A stretch of DNA of 64,000 nucleotides, from positions 434,001 through 498,000 of the forward strand of contig NZ_CP031165.1 in assembly GCF_003344865.1 (NCBI RefSeq). Reading direction: 5' to 3'. The notes beneath the pieces were generated by a model, which did not search any database, had not been told where the DNA came from, and worked only from the letters and a program-made list of their open reading frames with translations. Position numbers and translations under genes: made by a program. The DNA comes from Euzebya pacifica. GTDB lineage: Bacteria; Actinomycetota; Nitriliruptoria; Euzebyales; Euzebyaceae. Each line of letters begins with the position of its first letter. The first letter of the stretch is position 1. Below, in pieces: positions 17,550-26,423 of the stretch.

Positions 17550-18389
17550 TCAGGCGGCCATGGCCGGCACGCGGTCCAGGCGCTGGGCGACCGTGGAGGC
17601 CGTGGCGACTGCGGCGTAGTAGCTGGCACGCCGGCGAGCCGCGTGTCCGTTGGGCCGCTGCTCGACCGGGGCGGGAGTGTCCTCCAGGGTCGCCTCCATC
17701 GCCGCGCGGATCATCTCGAAGGCCTCCGCGCGGATCTGGCTGATGCGGGACTCGGTCACGCCCATCTCGTCGGCGATGTCGGCCATCGGACGCTCCTCGA
17801 AGAAGTAGGCGTTGATGACGGCCTGCTGGCGCTCGGGCAGCACGGCGATGGCGTCCAGCAGGATCGCCCGGCGCTCACGGTCCAGGATGTTGGCCTCGGG
17901 GGTGGCGTCGGGCGCCGGCAGCATGTCGTCGACCCCGTCCTCGGTCAGCGCCTGGTAGTTGAGCACCGTGCCGCGGTGCACGTCGTCGACCATGTGGCGC
18001 GCCTCGTCGACCTCGACACCCATCTCGGCGGCGGTCTCGTCCAGGCTTGCCGTGCGGCCCTCGCGGGAGACGAAGGTGTCCCGCGCCGCCTGCATGCGGC
18101 GAGCGTTGCGTCGCACCGACCGGGACGCCCAGTCGCGGGATCGCAGCTCGTCCAGCAGCGCGCCCTTGATGCGGAGGCGGGCGAAGCGGTCGAAGGGGAC
18201 ACCGGTGGAGGGGTCGTAGGCCTGCGCGGCCTGGGTCAGGCCCAGCATCCCCGCCGACATCAGGTCCTCGCGGGGCACGTGACGCGGGATCCGCGCGGCC
18301 ATGCTGCTCACCGCGTACCCGACGAGGGGCATGTTCGTGCGAATCATGTCGTCGTGGTGGGCGGGGGCGGTGGGGCGCGTCGTCTGCAT
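17550..18389 (-). CDS. FliA/WhiG-type RNA polymerase sigma factor
   Basis: 279 residues. Region 2 is represented by NMPLVGYAVSSMAARIPRHV and the DLMSAGMLGLTQAAQAYDP segment, followed by FDRFARLRIKGALLDELRSRDWASRSVRR, characteristic of group 3 sigma factors of the FliA/WhiG family. Region 4 ends with LPERQQAVINAYFF and an HTH ADIADEMGVTESRISQIRAEAF. A 45-residue Ala-rich tail follows. No flagellar genes are visible, so WhiG-like control of development or a surface programme is as likely as motility. Confidence 0.9.
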   Translation of the reverse strand: MQTTRPTAPAHHDDMIRTNMPLVGYAVSSMAARIPRHVPREDLMSAGMLGLTQAAQAYDPSTGVPFDRFARLRIKGALLDELRSRDWASRSVRRNARRMQAARDTFVSREGRTASLDETAAEMGVEVDEARHMVDDVHRGTVLNYQALTEDGVDDMLPAPDATPEANILDRERRAILLDAIAVLPERQQAVINAYFFEERPMADIADEMGVTESRISQIRAEAFEMIRAAMEATLEDTPAPVEQRPNGHAARRRASYYAAVATASTVAQRLDRVPAMAA

Positions 18390-18556
18390 GCCTCAACCGT
18401 GTGGCCGACCGCGTCGCGCCACTATCCCCCGCCGGGTTGAACTTCGGCGCGGAGGCGGCGCGCCTCGGCGCAGCGTACGTAGTCACTCGTGACCAGAAAC
18501 GGACGCCTCGGCAACCCCGGTTGCCCGGATGTTGTCTCACCCATCGGCCGGGACGG

Positions 18557-18577
18557 CCCCGACCTGAGGCGTCGGGG
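18557..18577 (-). terminator. Hairpin directly after the CWB2 reading frame
   Basis: CCCCGAC and GTCGGGG form a perfect 7-bp stem with a 7-nt loop, abutting the stop codon at 18578-18580. It probably terminates the leftward CAP/CWB2 transcript. Confidence 0.6.
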
Positions 18578-19807
18578 TCAGCCGATGTGGCCGCGCAGGG
18601 GACCGGCCAGCCCGGCCGTCGTCGGGCCGCTCAGCACGCCGGGCGTGGACGCCGTGACCGCACGGTCGAGGTAGCTCGACACCGCCGGGTGCAGCCCCTC
18701 ACCGGTCCCCGACAGCAGCACGGTCGGCCGGCGCGATGCCAGCTGTGCGGCAAGGAGGGTCGGCTGCCAGCCGTTCGGGGCGAAGGTGTCCACCATGGCC
18801 ACGGTGTCACCGATCTGGAGGGTCGTCCGGCCCCACACCTGCTCGGCGATGGCGACGGAGGTCTCCACGCGGCTCGGACCCGACACGCGGCGGACGGGGT
18901 GGCCGCGGTCGCGCAGCTGCTGCACCACGGTGTCGCTGATCGCTCCGGTGCCACCGAGCACGACCACCTCGACACCGGGGATACCCGCCAGCCACTCGGC
19001 CACAGCGGGGTGCAGACTGTCGGTGGGGTTGAGCAGCACCGGCGTGGTGGTCGCCGCGGCGAACGCGCCCACGGTGATCGCGTCGGCCCAGTCCCCGTCA
19101 CGGGCGAGCAGCACCCTCGCCGGGGTCTGGTACAGCGTGGATGAGGCGATGGCGATGGCGGTCTCGACGCGGCCCGCGCCCGACATCCGCTCCACGGTGG
19201 CGCCCAGCTCGCGCAGCCTGGCGACCTGGCCCTCGCTGATGGCGTTGGCGCCGCCGATCACGCGGATCGGCACGTTCTCCGCCGGGGCCAGGGCGCGGAG
19301 CCGGTTGATCTCGGCCTCGACCTCCGGTGGCAGCATGCCCGTGGGGCCGCCTTCGGTGAACAGGAGCGCCGTGCCTTCCGACAGCACCGGCGTGACGGCC
19401 AGGCAGTCGGCGAAGACGTCCTCCCGACACAGCACGATCTGGTGGTAGGGCGTGACGGCGTGGCCGAAGGGATGGTGGTCGAACAGCTGGCCGGCCATGG
19501 CGATGGCAGCCTGTCGGGCGGAGTCCTGCTGGGCCACGAGGGCCACGTCGCCCGGGTCGGCCCGCAAGCCGGGACCGAACTCGACGACGTCGACCGGGGT
19601 GGAGAAGGACCAGTCGACGGGCCCTTGGTCGGTGGTCAGCGACACCTCCACCGCTGCGGCGGGCGGGAGGGGCTGGCGGGGCAGGACGATGATGGCGTTG
19701 TACTGCTCGAGCCGGCCGACGCTCAGTCCGGGGTCGGTGTCGTGGGGGTTGTCGTAGCTCGCTGCGGTCATCGCGCAGCTCTCGACGACCGTGCCGCCGA
19801 CCCGCAC
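18578..19807 (-). pseudogene. C-terminal part (CWB2 repeats) of a CAP-domain surface protein, separated by a TAG codon
   Basis: About 409 residues with no signal peptide of its own. The first 110 residues form a beta-rich linker domain, then at least two to three cell-wall-binding repeat 2 units (GGxxAIS/DxVxxQL, RVSGPSRVETxVAIA, LLARDGDWADAI). It is in the same frame as the preceding CAP-domain gene, with only a TAG (19829-19831) and seven codons between them. A secreted wall-binding module without an export signal would be useless alone, so the pair was most likely one gene of about 834 codons. A GTG at 19807 could reinitiate translation, but no good ribosome site precedes it. Confidence 0.7.
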
Positions 19808-19828
19808 TTCGTGGCTCGTGACGTGGAC

Positions 19829-21082
19829 CTAGGGGCTGTGATGGTCCATCTGCACCATCATCGGGAAACCGAACTCGATGAAGGCGGTCGGGTCGTGCCA
19901 CCCGCAGGCACCGGCAGGGGGAGGGAACTCGCCGCTGTGGGTCCTGCCGGCAGCGACCGACCCGTCAGCGGGCCACACGATCGGCCAGTCGACGTCGTCT
20001 GCCGCAGCGGGCCGTTCCTCGGGTGAGTCCGGACGGATGTGGAGGCCGCCTGCTTGGCGGTTGCCGCCGCGCCACCCGCCCATCCCGGCCCAGCGCGAGT
20101 AGGGGTTGAGCGCGTTGAACCAGTGGAACGGCGCCTGGGCGAGGTCCCGCACGATCTCCGGTCCACCCAGCCCGCTGGTGACGGACCCGAGGTAGCCCTC
20201 CTCGGTGTGCCACGGGCTGGAGCGGTCCTCGTCGTGTGCCTGGCTGCTGGTGGCGACGCTGTACCGGGCGTGCAGCCGGTTGGCCTCGACCTGCGTCCAG
20301 TCCAGCTGCAGGGTCTGCAGGCCCATCTGCTGGCGGAAGCGGTTGAGCAGCTCGTGCTGGGCCAGCACCTCCGCGTCGCTCGTCGGGCGACCGGGCAGCT
20401 CGTCGGTCGGTCGCGTGGCGGGATCGAGGGACACGTCGATGCCGGGTGTGTCGGCGTCGGCGGCCACCGTCACCCTGGTCGCCGTGGCCAGCGAGTCGCC
20501 ACCATGCCACCCCCAGGTCGTCGTCGATCCGCAGTGCTGGAACTCCACGACGTACTCGCCGGCCGGGACGATCTCGCGGGTGGCCCAGCGACCGTCCTCG
20601 TCGCCCCACCCGCGGGTGACCAGGTCACCGCCGGGGGTGCGGACCAGGCCACAGGTCCACGGGACCGCGGTCCCGTCGGTCAGCCGTGCGGTCCCGCTGA
20701 TCGAGCCGCCCTCGGGAACGACGACGGTCTGTTCGTCGAGCCATGCGCCGTTGCGGAGGGACAGGGTCGTGGATCCGGAACGACCGGCCGTGCCGCCGAG
20801 CCACATCACCGAGCCGTGGGCGCCCGAGGGCTCGAAACGCACGGCGATGTCGCCCTCGTCGTAGAGGAAGGCCTTGCCGTCCTCGTCGGTCCACGTCCAG
20901 TCGAAGAGCTGGAGCGGGCCGCCGTTCGTCCAGCGGACCTGGACCCCTTCCAGCGGCGTGCCGGCCTCGTCGACCACACGGAGGAACGCCCCGGCCCCGT
21001 TGTCCTGGCCCACGGCCGGCCCGACCTGGATGGTGGCGAGCACCATCGCCATGACGGCCCCCACGACGATCATCCTGCCCAT
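19829..21082 (-). CDS. Secreted CAP (SCP-like) domain protein, N-terminal part of the split gene
   Basis: 417 residues to the TAG at 19829. Residues 1-25 form a signal peptide (MIVVGAVMAMVLATIQVGPAVGQ). Residues about 30-240 contain Ig- or carboxypeptidase-regulatory-like beta domains (DEAGTPLEGVQVRW, GSISGTARLTDG, GEYVVEFQHCGST). Residues about 255-415 are a CAP domain: HELLNRFRQQMGLQTLQLD, NRLHARY...AHDED, WFNALNPYSRWAGMG and EFGFPMM. Truncated at the TAG it would be released rather than wall-bound. A CAG to TAG change is the simplest cause. Confidence 0.8.
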   Translation of the reverse strand: MGRMIVVGAVMAMVLATIQVGPAVGQDNGAGAFLRVVDEAGTPLEGVQVRWTNGGPLQLFDWTWTDEDGKAFLYDEGDIAVRFEPSGAHGSVMWLGGTAGRSGSTTLSLRNGAWLDEQTVVVPEGGSISGTARLTDGTAVPWTCGLVRTPGGDLVTRGWGDEDGRWATREIVPAGEYVVEFQHCGSTTTWGWHGGDSLATATRVTVAADADTPGIDVSLDPATRPTDELPGRPTSDAEVLAQHELLNRFRQQMGLQTLQLDWTQVEANRLHARYSVATSSQAHDEDRSSPWHTEEGYLGSVTSGLGGPEIVRDLAQAPFHWFNALNPYSRWAGMGGWRGGNRQAGGLHIRPDSPEERPAAADDVDWPIVWPADGSVAAGRTHSGEFPPPAGACGWHDPTAFIEFGFPMMVQMDHHSP

Positions 21083-21222
21083 GGCATCCCCTACCGTTCG
21101 GTGAACGACCTGTCACCGACAGTCATCCATGGATCGGCGGTGGGGACAAGCCCCAAATCTCGGAGCGCCTTCACGAGGTCGGACGTGGGGCGTAGGGTCA
21201 GGGCTCCTTGAGGAGGAACCCG

Positions 21223-22536
21223 ATGCCGACCCTCGTGTCCACGCTTCGACCGCACTCGGTGTCGCGGGAGGAGATCGCCTACCGCTATCCGGGCCCGACC
21301 GGGCTGGTCTCACGCATCCTCGGGGTGATCCCGCACTCCTTCGGCCTGCTGGAGGTCTGGCCGCCGGCGCTGCACAGCACGATGGTGTCGGTGCCGGCCC
21401 TGTTCGACGTCCCGGCGGTCGACCTCGGCCGGTCCGTCAGCCCCGACACCCGGGCGTTGGCCGCCCATGCCGCCAGCCGGGCGTTCGGCTGCAGCTACTG
21501 CACGGCGCACACCGCGATCATGGGCAGCGTCGTCCGCGGCCCGGCCGATGCGCCGACCATCGACGGCAGGGTGGCCTCGGTCAGCACGCCGGAGCGGCTG
21601 GACCCCGCCAGCCGGGCGGTCGTGGATTACGGCAGGGCGGTCGGAACGATGCCGCCGGACCGGATCGAGGCAGCCGTGGCCGAGCTGGAGTCCCACCACG
21701 ACGCGATGGACCTGGAGGCCATCGTGCTGGTCACCGTCTGCATGGGCCTGCTCAACCGCCTGTTCGACACCCTCGGGGTGCCCCTGGAGACCGCCGTGCA
21801 GGAGGCCGCCGGCGACCCGCTGACGGCGTCGGCGGGCTGGAGCCCCGGCAAGCACGAACAGGAGGGTGACCGGCTCGACGAGGGCGAACGGCTCGTGACC
21901 CAGCCTCGCCTGCTGATGGTGAAAGAGGTCCCCGCCGCGGAGGCGCACGCCCGCCGGGTCCTGGCCGACGTGCCGAAGCGGAAGGGCGAGCAGCGTCGCG
22001 CCCTGCAGGACGCCGCCGGGTTCGTGCCCTACTGGATGGAGACCCTCCACCGCGGCAAGGCCCGCCGCCTGTTCGTCCACTGGATGCTCGAACGAATGCT
22101 GACCGGTGGGGTCGACCCGGCGGTCGATCCCGGGCTCAAGGCCACCTTCGGTTGGGTCCAGGCGCGTGCCGTCGGCAACACCATCCTGGCCAGCCACATG
22201 GCGTTCCTTGCGGTGCGGGGCGGGGTGTCCCCCGGCGAACTGGCTCGTGTCGGTGACCGGGACGACCGCGACGGCAGCCCTGATGACGCCGTGGCGGCCG
22301 CCCTTGCCCTGGCCCGGGCGACCGCCGGTGGGGCCACGACCCTCGAGGAGGACCTGGTGGCGGCGCTGGATCGCCACCTGCGCCCGGAGGGCATCGTCGA
22401 GCTGGTACTCGTCGCCGCCATCGTCACCGCGATGCACCGGTACACCGCCAGCATCCGACCGGACCGGCTGGCGCCCGAGGTCGAGGCGTTCGTCGTGGAG
22501 CACGGCGCGTTGCTGGGGCTGCCGGCACGCTCGTGA
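21223..22536 (+). CDS. AhpD-like / carboxymuconolactone decarboxylase-fold protein
   Basis: 437 residues from the ATG at 21223 with AGGAGG 6 nt upstream. The segment AASRAFGCSYCTAHTAIMG has the CxxC-x3-H motif of AhpD-type redox proteins (C-S-Y-C-T-A-H). The C-terminal half repeats a related helical pattern (WVQARAVGNTILASHMAF) but without cysteines, so the protein looks like a duplicated AhpD fold with one degenerate half. Role: probably peroxide or organic hydroperoxide defence; substrate unknown. It ends in a shared terminator with the convergent YCII gene. Confidence 0.75.
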   Translation: MPTLVSTLRPHSVSREEIAYRYPGPTGLVSRILGVIPHSFGLLEVWPPALHSTMVSVPALFDVPAVDLGRSVSPDTRALAAHAASRAFGCSYCTAHTAIMGSVVRGPADAPTIDGRVASVSTPERLDPASRAVVDYGRAVGTMPPDRIEAAVAELESHHDAMDLEAIVLVTVCMGLLNRLFDTLGVPLETAVQEAAGDPLTASAGWSPGKHEQEGDRLDEGERLVTQPRLLMVKEVPAAEAHARRVLADVPKRKGEQRRALQDAAGFVPYWMETLHRGKARRLFVHWMLERMLTGGVDPAVDPGLKATFGWVQARAVGNTILASHMAFLAVRGGVSPGELARVGDRDDRDGSPDDAVAAALALARATAGGATTLEEDLVAALDRHLRPEGIVELVLVAAIVTAMHRYTASIRPDRLAPEVEAFVVEHGALLGLPARS

Positions 22537-22552
22537 CCCCACCGAGGTGGGG
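22537..22552. terminator. Bidirectional hairpin between convergent genes
   Basis: CCCCAC and GTGGGG form a 6-bp stem with a CGAG loop, starting at the base after one stop codon and ending 2 nt from the opposite one. Confidence 0.6.
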
Positions 22553-22554
22553 GG

Positions 22555-22887
22555 CTACATCTCCGGCATCGGGGCGATCTCGAAGACGTCGACGGCGAAG
22601 TTGCCGTTGCCGTCGCTGAGGAAGGGGTGGCCCTTCACGTGCGCCTTGGCGCCGTCGATGTCGTCGGCCTGGATGATGGAGTAGCCCGACAGCGGCGTGG
22701 CGGTGCCCTCGGTGCCGTCGTCCACGACGGAGGTGGACTCCGCCAGCGGGGACCCCACGTCGACCAGCGCGTCGCCGGTCCGGCCGATCCATTCGCCCCA
22801 GGCAGCCATCACGGCCTCGTGCTGCTCGGGGGTCATGTCGGCGGTGTCCGTGGCCGCACCCTTGTAGGTCAGCAGGTACTTCGGCAT
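22555..22887 (-). CDS. YCII/DGPF-domain protein
   Basis: 110 residues from the ATG at 22887, preceded by AGGGAG. The pattern MPKYLLTYKG, MTPEQHEAVMAAWGEWI, DGTEGTATPLSGYSIIQADDIDGAKAHVKGHPFL is typical of the YCII-related family, dimeric alpha/beta-barrel proteins, some found fused to ECF sigma factors. Enzymatic role unknown. The next leftward gene upstream (81-residue protein) is separated by 95 nt. Confidence 0.85.
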   Translation of the reverse strand: MPKYLLTYKGAATDTADMTPEQHEAVMAAWGEWIGRTGDALVDVGSPLAESTSVVDDGTEGTATPLSGYSIIQADDIDGAKAHVKGHPFLSDGNGNFAVDVFEIAPMPEM

Positions 22888-22982
22888 GGCGTTCTCCCTT
22901 GTTGGTGGCGACGACGTCCTCTGCGCCGTCACCCCATACGACGAACGGTGCCGAGGCGAATCGACAGGTCCGGAGAGAACGG

Positions 22983-23228
22983 TCAGGCGGCCGTGGTGTC
23001 CCACTCCTCGATCGACACCACGACCGCGCTGACCGTCACCATGTCGTCGGAGACATAGCGCAGGCGTTCGCCCAGCTCGACGGGGGCGATGAGGAACCCG
23101 GCGAACCACCAGGCACGACCGACCTGCACGAAGACCCGACCGCCACCGCCGATGGCGTGGAGGGGGTCACGGACCGAGGCGGTCCGCAGGACCCGGGTGA
23201 TGCCCTGTGTGGTCGTCGTGGCGGTCAT
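22983..23228 (-). CDS. Small hypothetical protein
   Basis: 81 residues from the ATG at 23228 with AGGAGC at good spacing; the frame is open to 23546 but only this start has a ribosome site. The sequence is a run of Thr, then beta-rich (GGRVFVQVGRAWWFAGFLIAP, DDMVTVSAVVVSIEEW). Unrecognised; similar in style to the 81-residue protein at 56860. Confidence 0.65.
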   Translation of the reverse strand: MTATTTTQGITRVLRTASVRDPLHAIGGGGRVFVQVGRAWWFAGFLIAPVELGERLRYVSDDMVTVSAVVVSIEEWDTTAA

Positions 23229-23475
23229 TTCGTGCTCCTGTCGATTTGGGTGAACGTCGCTACGACCCGTCGCCCCTCGTGGAGTTTCGGTTCGTCCACC
23301 GAAAACCCACCGGACGGACACAACGCATGCCGTTGTTCGCACAGGGAGACGAATTGCCTCCGTAGGGTCACGCGGTGGTGGCGTGGTCCACGGCGTCACC
23401 GTCGATTCGTGCCGGCGGCCACGCGGCCGCATTCCAGGGACTACCGTTCGGACGGCCGAACGAGGGAGGCCATCA

Positions 23476-24597
23476 GTGGACATCCAGGTCAGGTACGCCG
23501 AGACCGAGGACGAGCGCGAGGCGGTGTACCGGCTCAGGTACGACATCTACAGCCGGGAGATGAACCTGGAGAGCCCGGCCGTCGACCACGAACGCCAGGT
23601 CCTCACCGACGCCAACGACGACACCGCACGGATCCTCTACGCCACGGTCGACGGCGAGCTCGCCGGCACCCTGCGGATCCACTGGGGCGGGGACGCGCCC
23701 TTCCCCGAGGAGTTCGAGGAGACCTACCAGTTCGGCCACTTCCGTCCGGTGGTGCGCGACGAGCAGATGGTCGTCTTCTCCCGGCTGATGGTGCGCAAGG
23801 AGTACCGGGGCTCGATGGTGCCCGTGGAGTTCTTCGCCCACATCGCCCGGTTCTCCATCGAGCAGGGTGCACGGCTGACCTTCTGTGACTGCCAGCCCCA
23901 CCTGCTGAACCTCTACACGATGATCGGCTACCGGACCTACGCCACGACGTACAACGACATCATGATGGGACTGCTGGTCCCGCTCGTCGTGGTCGTGGAG
24001 GACCTGGCCCACTTCGCGGCCATCAGCTCGCCGCTCCTGCAGTTCTCCGGCGAGGACTTCCGGCCCGACCCGCCGACGGACATCCTCGCCCTGCTGCCCG
24101 CCGCACCCACGGTCCAGCCCGTCCCCGGGGATGCCGCCGCGGACTGGGCCCGGACCTTCGGGCTGCTGGCGGAGAGCCACGAGGAGACCACACCCATCTT
24201 CGAGGGGCTCTCCGACGACGCGGTCAACCAGATCATGCGCCGCAGCTTCGTGATCACCTGCGAGAAGGGCGACCTGGTGATCCAGAAGCGTGCGGTGGAC
24301 CGCACGATGTTCATCGTGCTGGCGGGCCTGCTGGAGGTCAGGGAGGACGAACGTGTCGTCGCGGTGGCCTCCAGGGGCGACGTGCTGGGGGAGCTGGCGT
24401 TCCTGCTCCACGGTGAACGGCTGTCCGACGTCCACGCCGCATCCGACGATGTCAAGGTCCTCAGCCTCAACGAGAAGGCCGTCATGTCGCTGATGGAGGA
24501 GCAGCCGGCGGTCGCCGCCAGGCTGTTCCTCAACCTCTCCCGTGTCGTGGCCGCCAAGGTGACGTCGCTCTACCACCAGGCCACTTCGCCGGCATGA
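23476..24597 (+). CDS. FeeM/LuxI-like N-acyltransferase fused to a cyclic-nucleotide-binding domain
   Basis: 373 residues from the GTG at 23476 (GAGGGAGG upstream). Residues 1-190 carry a GNAT-type fold: YRLRYDIYSREMN near residue 18, a trait of N-acyl amino acid or autoinducer synthases, and VFSRLMVRKEYRGS for the acyl-donor region. Residues about 245-360 are a cNMP-binding domain (FEGLSDDAVNQIM, GDVLGELAFLLHGERLSDVHA). Stop and start overlap the patatin gene (ATGA). Probably a lipid-modifying acyltransferase controlled by cyclic nucleotides; substrate not shown. Confidence 0.8.
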   Translation: MDIQVRYAETEDEREAVYRLRYDIYSREMNLESPAVDHERQVLTDANDDTARILYATVDGELAGTLRIHWGGDAPFPEEFEETYQFGHFRPVVRDEQMVVFSRLMVRKEYRGSMVPVEFFAHIARFSIEQGARLTFCDCQPHLLNLYTMIGYRTYATTYNDIMMGLLVPLVVVVEDLAHFAAISSPLLQFSGEDFRPDPPTDILALLPAAPTVQPVPGDAAADWARTFGLLAESHEETTPIFEGLSDDAVNQIMRRSFVITCEKGDLVIQKRAVDRTMFIVLAGLLEVREDERVVAVASRGDVLGELAFLLHGERLSDVHAASDDVKVLSLNEKAVMSLMEEQPAVAARLFLNLSRVVAAKVTSLYHQATSPA

Positions 24598-26423
24598 CCG
24601 CGTCGACCGACCGCCTGCACGACCTCCTGCGCAGGACCGGGGTCTTCGGCGGGCTCGCGCCTTCGGTGCTGGACGAGGTCGTTGCCGAGCTGGAGCTCGT
24701 GCCGCTGGACAGCGGCGACATCGTGATGGCGGTCGGGGAGGAACCCGACGCGCTGTACGTGATCGTCAGCGGTCGGCTGGGGATCAGCCCGGCCGGGGAC
24801 ACCAACCGCATCTCCTCGGGACGCGGCCAGACCGTGGGCGAGCTCGGGCTGCTGACGGGCGAGCCCCGGACCGCGACGGTGCAGGCGCTGCGCGACACCC
24901 TCGTCGCACGGCTGTCACGGGACGCGTTCGGCGCCCTCCTCCGGCGTCACCCCGAGGCGATGGTCCAGCACTTCGCGGCGCCGATCATCACGAGGTTGCG
25001 CACCGGGTCCGACGACGCCGATCGGACCGCCGGGTTGGTGGTGGCCCTCGTCCCGGCCGACGCGACGGTGCCGCAGCGCGACGTCAGCGAGGCCCTCGTG
25101 CGCGCCCTGGCCACGTTCGGCCCCACCGTCCACCTCGACAGGGACCGGGTCGACGCCCAGCTGGGCTCGAGCGGGATCGCCTCGATCACCCGCGAGGACC
25201 CCCGCAACGACGACCTTGTCCTGTGGCTCAACGAGCAGGAGGCCTCCGACGCCATCGTCTGCTACGAGGCCGATCCGCAGCTGACCCCATGGACGAAACG
25301 GTGCCTGCGACAGGCCGACCTGGTGCTGGTCGTCGCCGCCGCCGAATCCTCGCCGGAGCCCGGACCGGTCGAACGGTGGCTGGCAGAGGACCCGGGAAGC
25401 CGACGGTCCGACAGGGCCGTGCTGCTGATCCATCCGCCCGGTACTGCCGGCGCCCGCTGGACATCGCGGTGGACGGCCCCACGTGACCTGCGCGCCTGCT
25501 ACCACGCAAGGCGCGGGTCCGACGAGGACTACCTGCGCGTGGCACGGCTGCTCACCGGGCACGGGGTCGGGCTGGTGCTCAGCGGCGGCGGTGCCCGAGC
25601 CCTGGCCCACATCGGGGTCATCCGGGCGCTGGCCGAGGCCGGGGTGCCCGTCGACGCGGTGGCTGCGGTCAGCGGCGGGGCGATCGTGGCCGGCCTGCTG
25701 GCGATGGGTCACGACGCCGACGCGATCACCGCGCGGGCACGGGCCGCGATCGACCGCATCGACTACACGCTGCCCGTCCATGCCCTCACCAGCGGGCGCA
25801 ACTGGACGAACTCCATGCGCACGCTCTTCGGTCGGACCGCCATCGAGGACCTGTGGATCCCGTTCACGTGCCATTCCGCCAACCTGTCGGAGGGTCGGGC
25901 GGAGGTCCACGCCTCGGGGTCGTTGATGCATGCCGTCCGCGCCAGCACCGCCATCCCCGGCTTGCTGCCCCCGGTCTTCCACGACGGCGACGTGCTGGTC
26001 GACGGCGGCCTCGTCGACAACCTGCCGACGGCTCGGATGCGGGCGATGCCGGGGATCGAACGGGTCATCGCCGTCGACGTGGGCAGCGCCGACCCCGACT
26101 GGGTCGTGCCGCCCTTCGACTACAGCCTGTCGGGTTGGGGGTCGCTGTGGCAGCGGCTGTCGCCCTGGGAGCGGACGGCGACGTCGGCCCCGCGCCTGGC
26201 CGAGACGTTGATGCGCTCGATATCGATCACCAACACCGCGACGACCAAGGACGCGGCAGGACGGGTCGACTGGTACCTGCGGCCGCCGGTCGAAGGGTTC
26301 GGGTTGCTCGACTTCGCCGCCATCGGCGAGCTGGCTGCCGTCGGGCATGCCAGCACACGGGAACAGCTGATCGAGACCCCGCCGCGCTTCCTGGCCACCC
26401 ACGCACTAGGGTCGTCGTTGTGA
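24594..26423 (+). CDS. Patatin-like phospholipase with N-terminal cyclic-nucleotide-binding domain
   Basis: 609 residues. Residues about 10-120 are a cNMP-binding domain (GQTVGELGLLTGEPRTATVQA). Residues about 140-310 resemble the NTE/RssA-type middle region. The patatin domain begins at VLSGGGARALAHIGVI near 325; the nucleophile is S360 in AVSGGA, where the usual first G of GxSxG is A, and D470 in DGGLVDNLP completes the dyad. This is the neuropathy-target-esterase layout without a membrane anchor. It overlaps both neighbours (ATGA before, GTGA after), so three products are made stoichiometrically. Confidence 0.9.
   Translation: MTASTDRLHDLLRRTGVFGGLAPSVLDEVVAELELVPLDSGDIVMAVGEEPDALYVIVSGRLGISPAGDTNRISSGRGQTVGELGLLTGEPRTATVQALRDTLVARLSRDAFGALLRRHPEAMVQHFAAPIITRLRTGSDDADRTAGLVVALVPADATVPQRDVSEALVRALATFGPTVHLDRDRVDAQLGSSGIASITREDPRNDDLVLWLNEQEASDAIVCYEADPQLTPWTKRCLRQADLVLVVAAAESSPEPGPVERWLAEDPGSRRSDRAVLLIHPPGTAGARWTSRWTAPRDLRACYHARRGSDEDYLRVARLLTGHGVGLVLSGGGARALAHIGVIRALAEAGVPVDAVAAVSGGAIVAGLLAMGHDADAITARARAAIDRIDYTLPVHALTSGRNWTNSMRTLFGRTAIEDLWIPFTCHSANLSEGRAEVHASGSLMHAVRASTAIPGLLPPVFHDGDVLVDGGLVDNLPTARMRAMPGIERVIAVDVGSADPDWVVPPFDYSLSGWGSLWQRLSPWERTATSAPRLAETLMRSISITNTATTKDAAGRVDWYLRPPVEGFGLLDFAAIGELAAVGHASTREQLIETPPRFLATHALGSSL

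Noticed and set aside
17550-18389. Flagellar sigma factor implying a motility locus
   Set aside because: No flagellar genes are visible; WhiG-type sigma factors share the same signatures.
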